Below are positions 63,940 through 64,000 of a stretch of DNA of 64,000 nt, piece by piece (the first letter of the stretch is position 1; the number at the start of each line of letters is the position of its first letter). The DNA is from Cellulosimicrobium cellulans (GTDB lineage Bacteria; Actinomycetota; Actinomycetes; Actinomycetales; Cellulomonadaceae), in contig NZ_JAMXST010000002.1 in assembly GCF_024124905.1 (NCBI RefSeq), positions 248,001-312,000 of the forward strand. Reading direction: 5' to 3'. The notes under the pieces were generated by a model. That model was given only the letters and a program-made list of their open reading frames with translations, was not told the DNA's origin and did no database searches. The position numbers were made by a program, and so were the translations under genes.

Positions 63940-64000
63940 GTGGTCCGCACCTCACCCACCACCCCCACCCCGCAGGACGACGCGCGAGACGACGCGCGTC
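63940..64000 (+). CDS. Start of an unidentified gene, truncated by the window end
   Basis: GTG 63940 follows GGAGGGGAG by five bases and the frame stays open to the window end, giving VVRTSPTTPTPQDDARDDAR. The Thr/Pro and Asp/Arg-rich start is typical of the disordered N-termini of many actinobacterial proteins and does not reveal a family. Confidence 0.45.
   Translation, partial: MVRTSPTTPTPQDDARDDAR

Overview
The window comes from a very GC-rich actinobacterium, most likely a Cellulosimicrobium/Cellulomonas/Isoptericola-type member of the Micrococcales. The reasons are extreme G/C bias at third codon positions, frequent GTG starts, several genes with a TAnnnT box a few bases before a GTG (leaderless style), a RamB-type regulator next to the glyoxylate-shunt genes, and the general gene repertoire. 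The genus is an inference; no rRNA lies in the window and I recognised no tRNA, CRISPR array, transposase, integrase or replication origin.

Bases 1-9000 are a molybdenum region. They hold the end of moeA, moaE, moaA, and diverging from moaA an operon of xdhC, an FAD subunit and a large protein that fuses the 2Fe-2S and molybdopterin parts of a xanthine-dehydrogenase-family enzyme; a MocA/MobA-like nucleotidyltransferase converges on it. A roughly 190-base leader with many possible stems precedes xdhC. Bases 9200-23800 hold an SPFH/zinc-ribbon pair, an HxlR regulator diverging from an NmrA/QOR2-like oxidoreductase, a universal stress protein, an IclR-controlled eda-kdgK pair for 2-keto-3-deoxygluconate, two small conserved proteins, an SDR, a BASS-family transporter, the sseA-sufE sulfur pair, a methyltransferase and a class III aminotransferase divergent from a LysR regulator. 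Bases 23800-33500 hold a GAF regulator with an aldehyde dehydrogenase and DUF779 partner, a YidC pair, a phosphotransferase, a DoxX/HxlR divergent pair, a SulP transporter and a secreted or membrane protein.

Bases 33600-42400 hold the glyoxylate shunt (aceB, aceA) with divergent ramB, an integral-membrane hydrolase and an LppM-like lipoprotein. Bases 42400-55500 are one tightly overlapping 13-gene leftward operon: a complete LIV-type ABC importer (livKGFHM) followed by an AMP-forming acyl-CoA ligase, TetR regulator, 3-hydroxybutyrate-dehydrogenase-like SDR, alpha/beta-hydrolase, both subunits of a 3-oxoacid CoA-transferase, a second hydrolase and a thiolase. Read together it is an uptake-and-breakdown unit for a ketone-body-like or short-chain acid; it would feed acetyl-CoA into the neighbouring glyoxylate shunt. 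Bases 55800-64000 hold nhaA, a YqeB-like protein, an 847-base gene-free stretch, DUF1697, an amidase, a PadR-MFS efflux pair and the start of a gene cut by the window end.

The most unusual signal is a 21-base repeat (core GGCTCTACCTCGCG) in four places: two arrays in opposite orientation bounding a gene-free segment, one array between aceB and aceA that folds into a perfect 23-bp hairpin, and one in-frame inside the xanthine-dehydrogenase fusion, where it encodes four heptapeptides as the interdomain linker. Several other intergenic hairpins are 18-23 bp long and share GCCGAAC-type outer ends, so this genome seems to carry a second family of capped palindromes.
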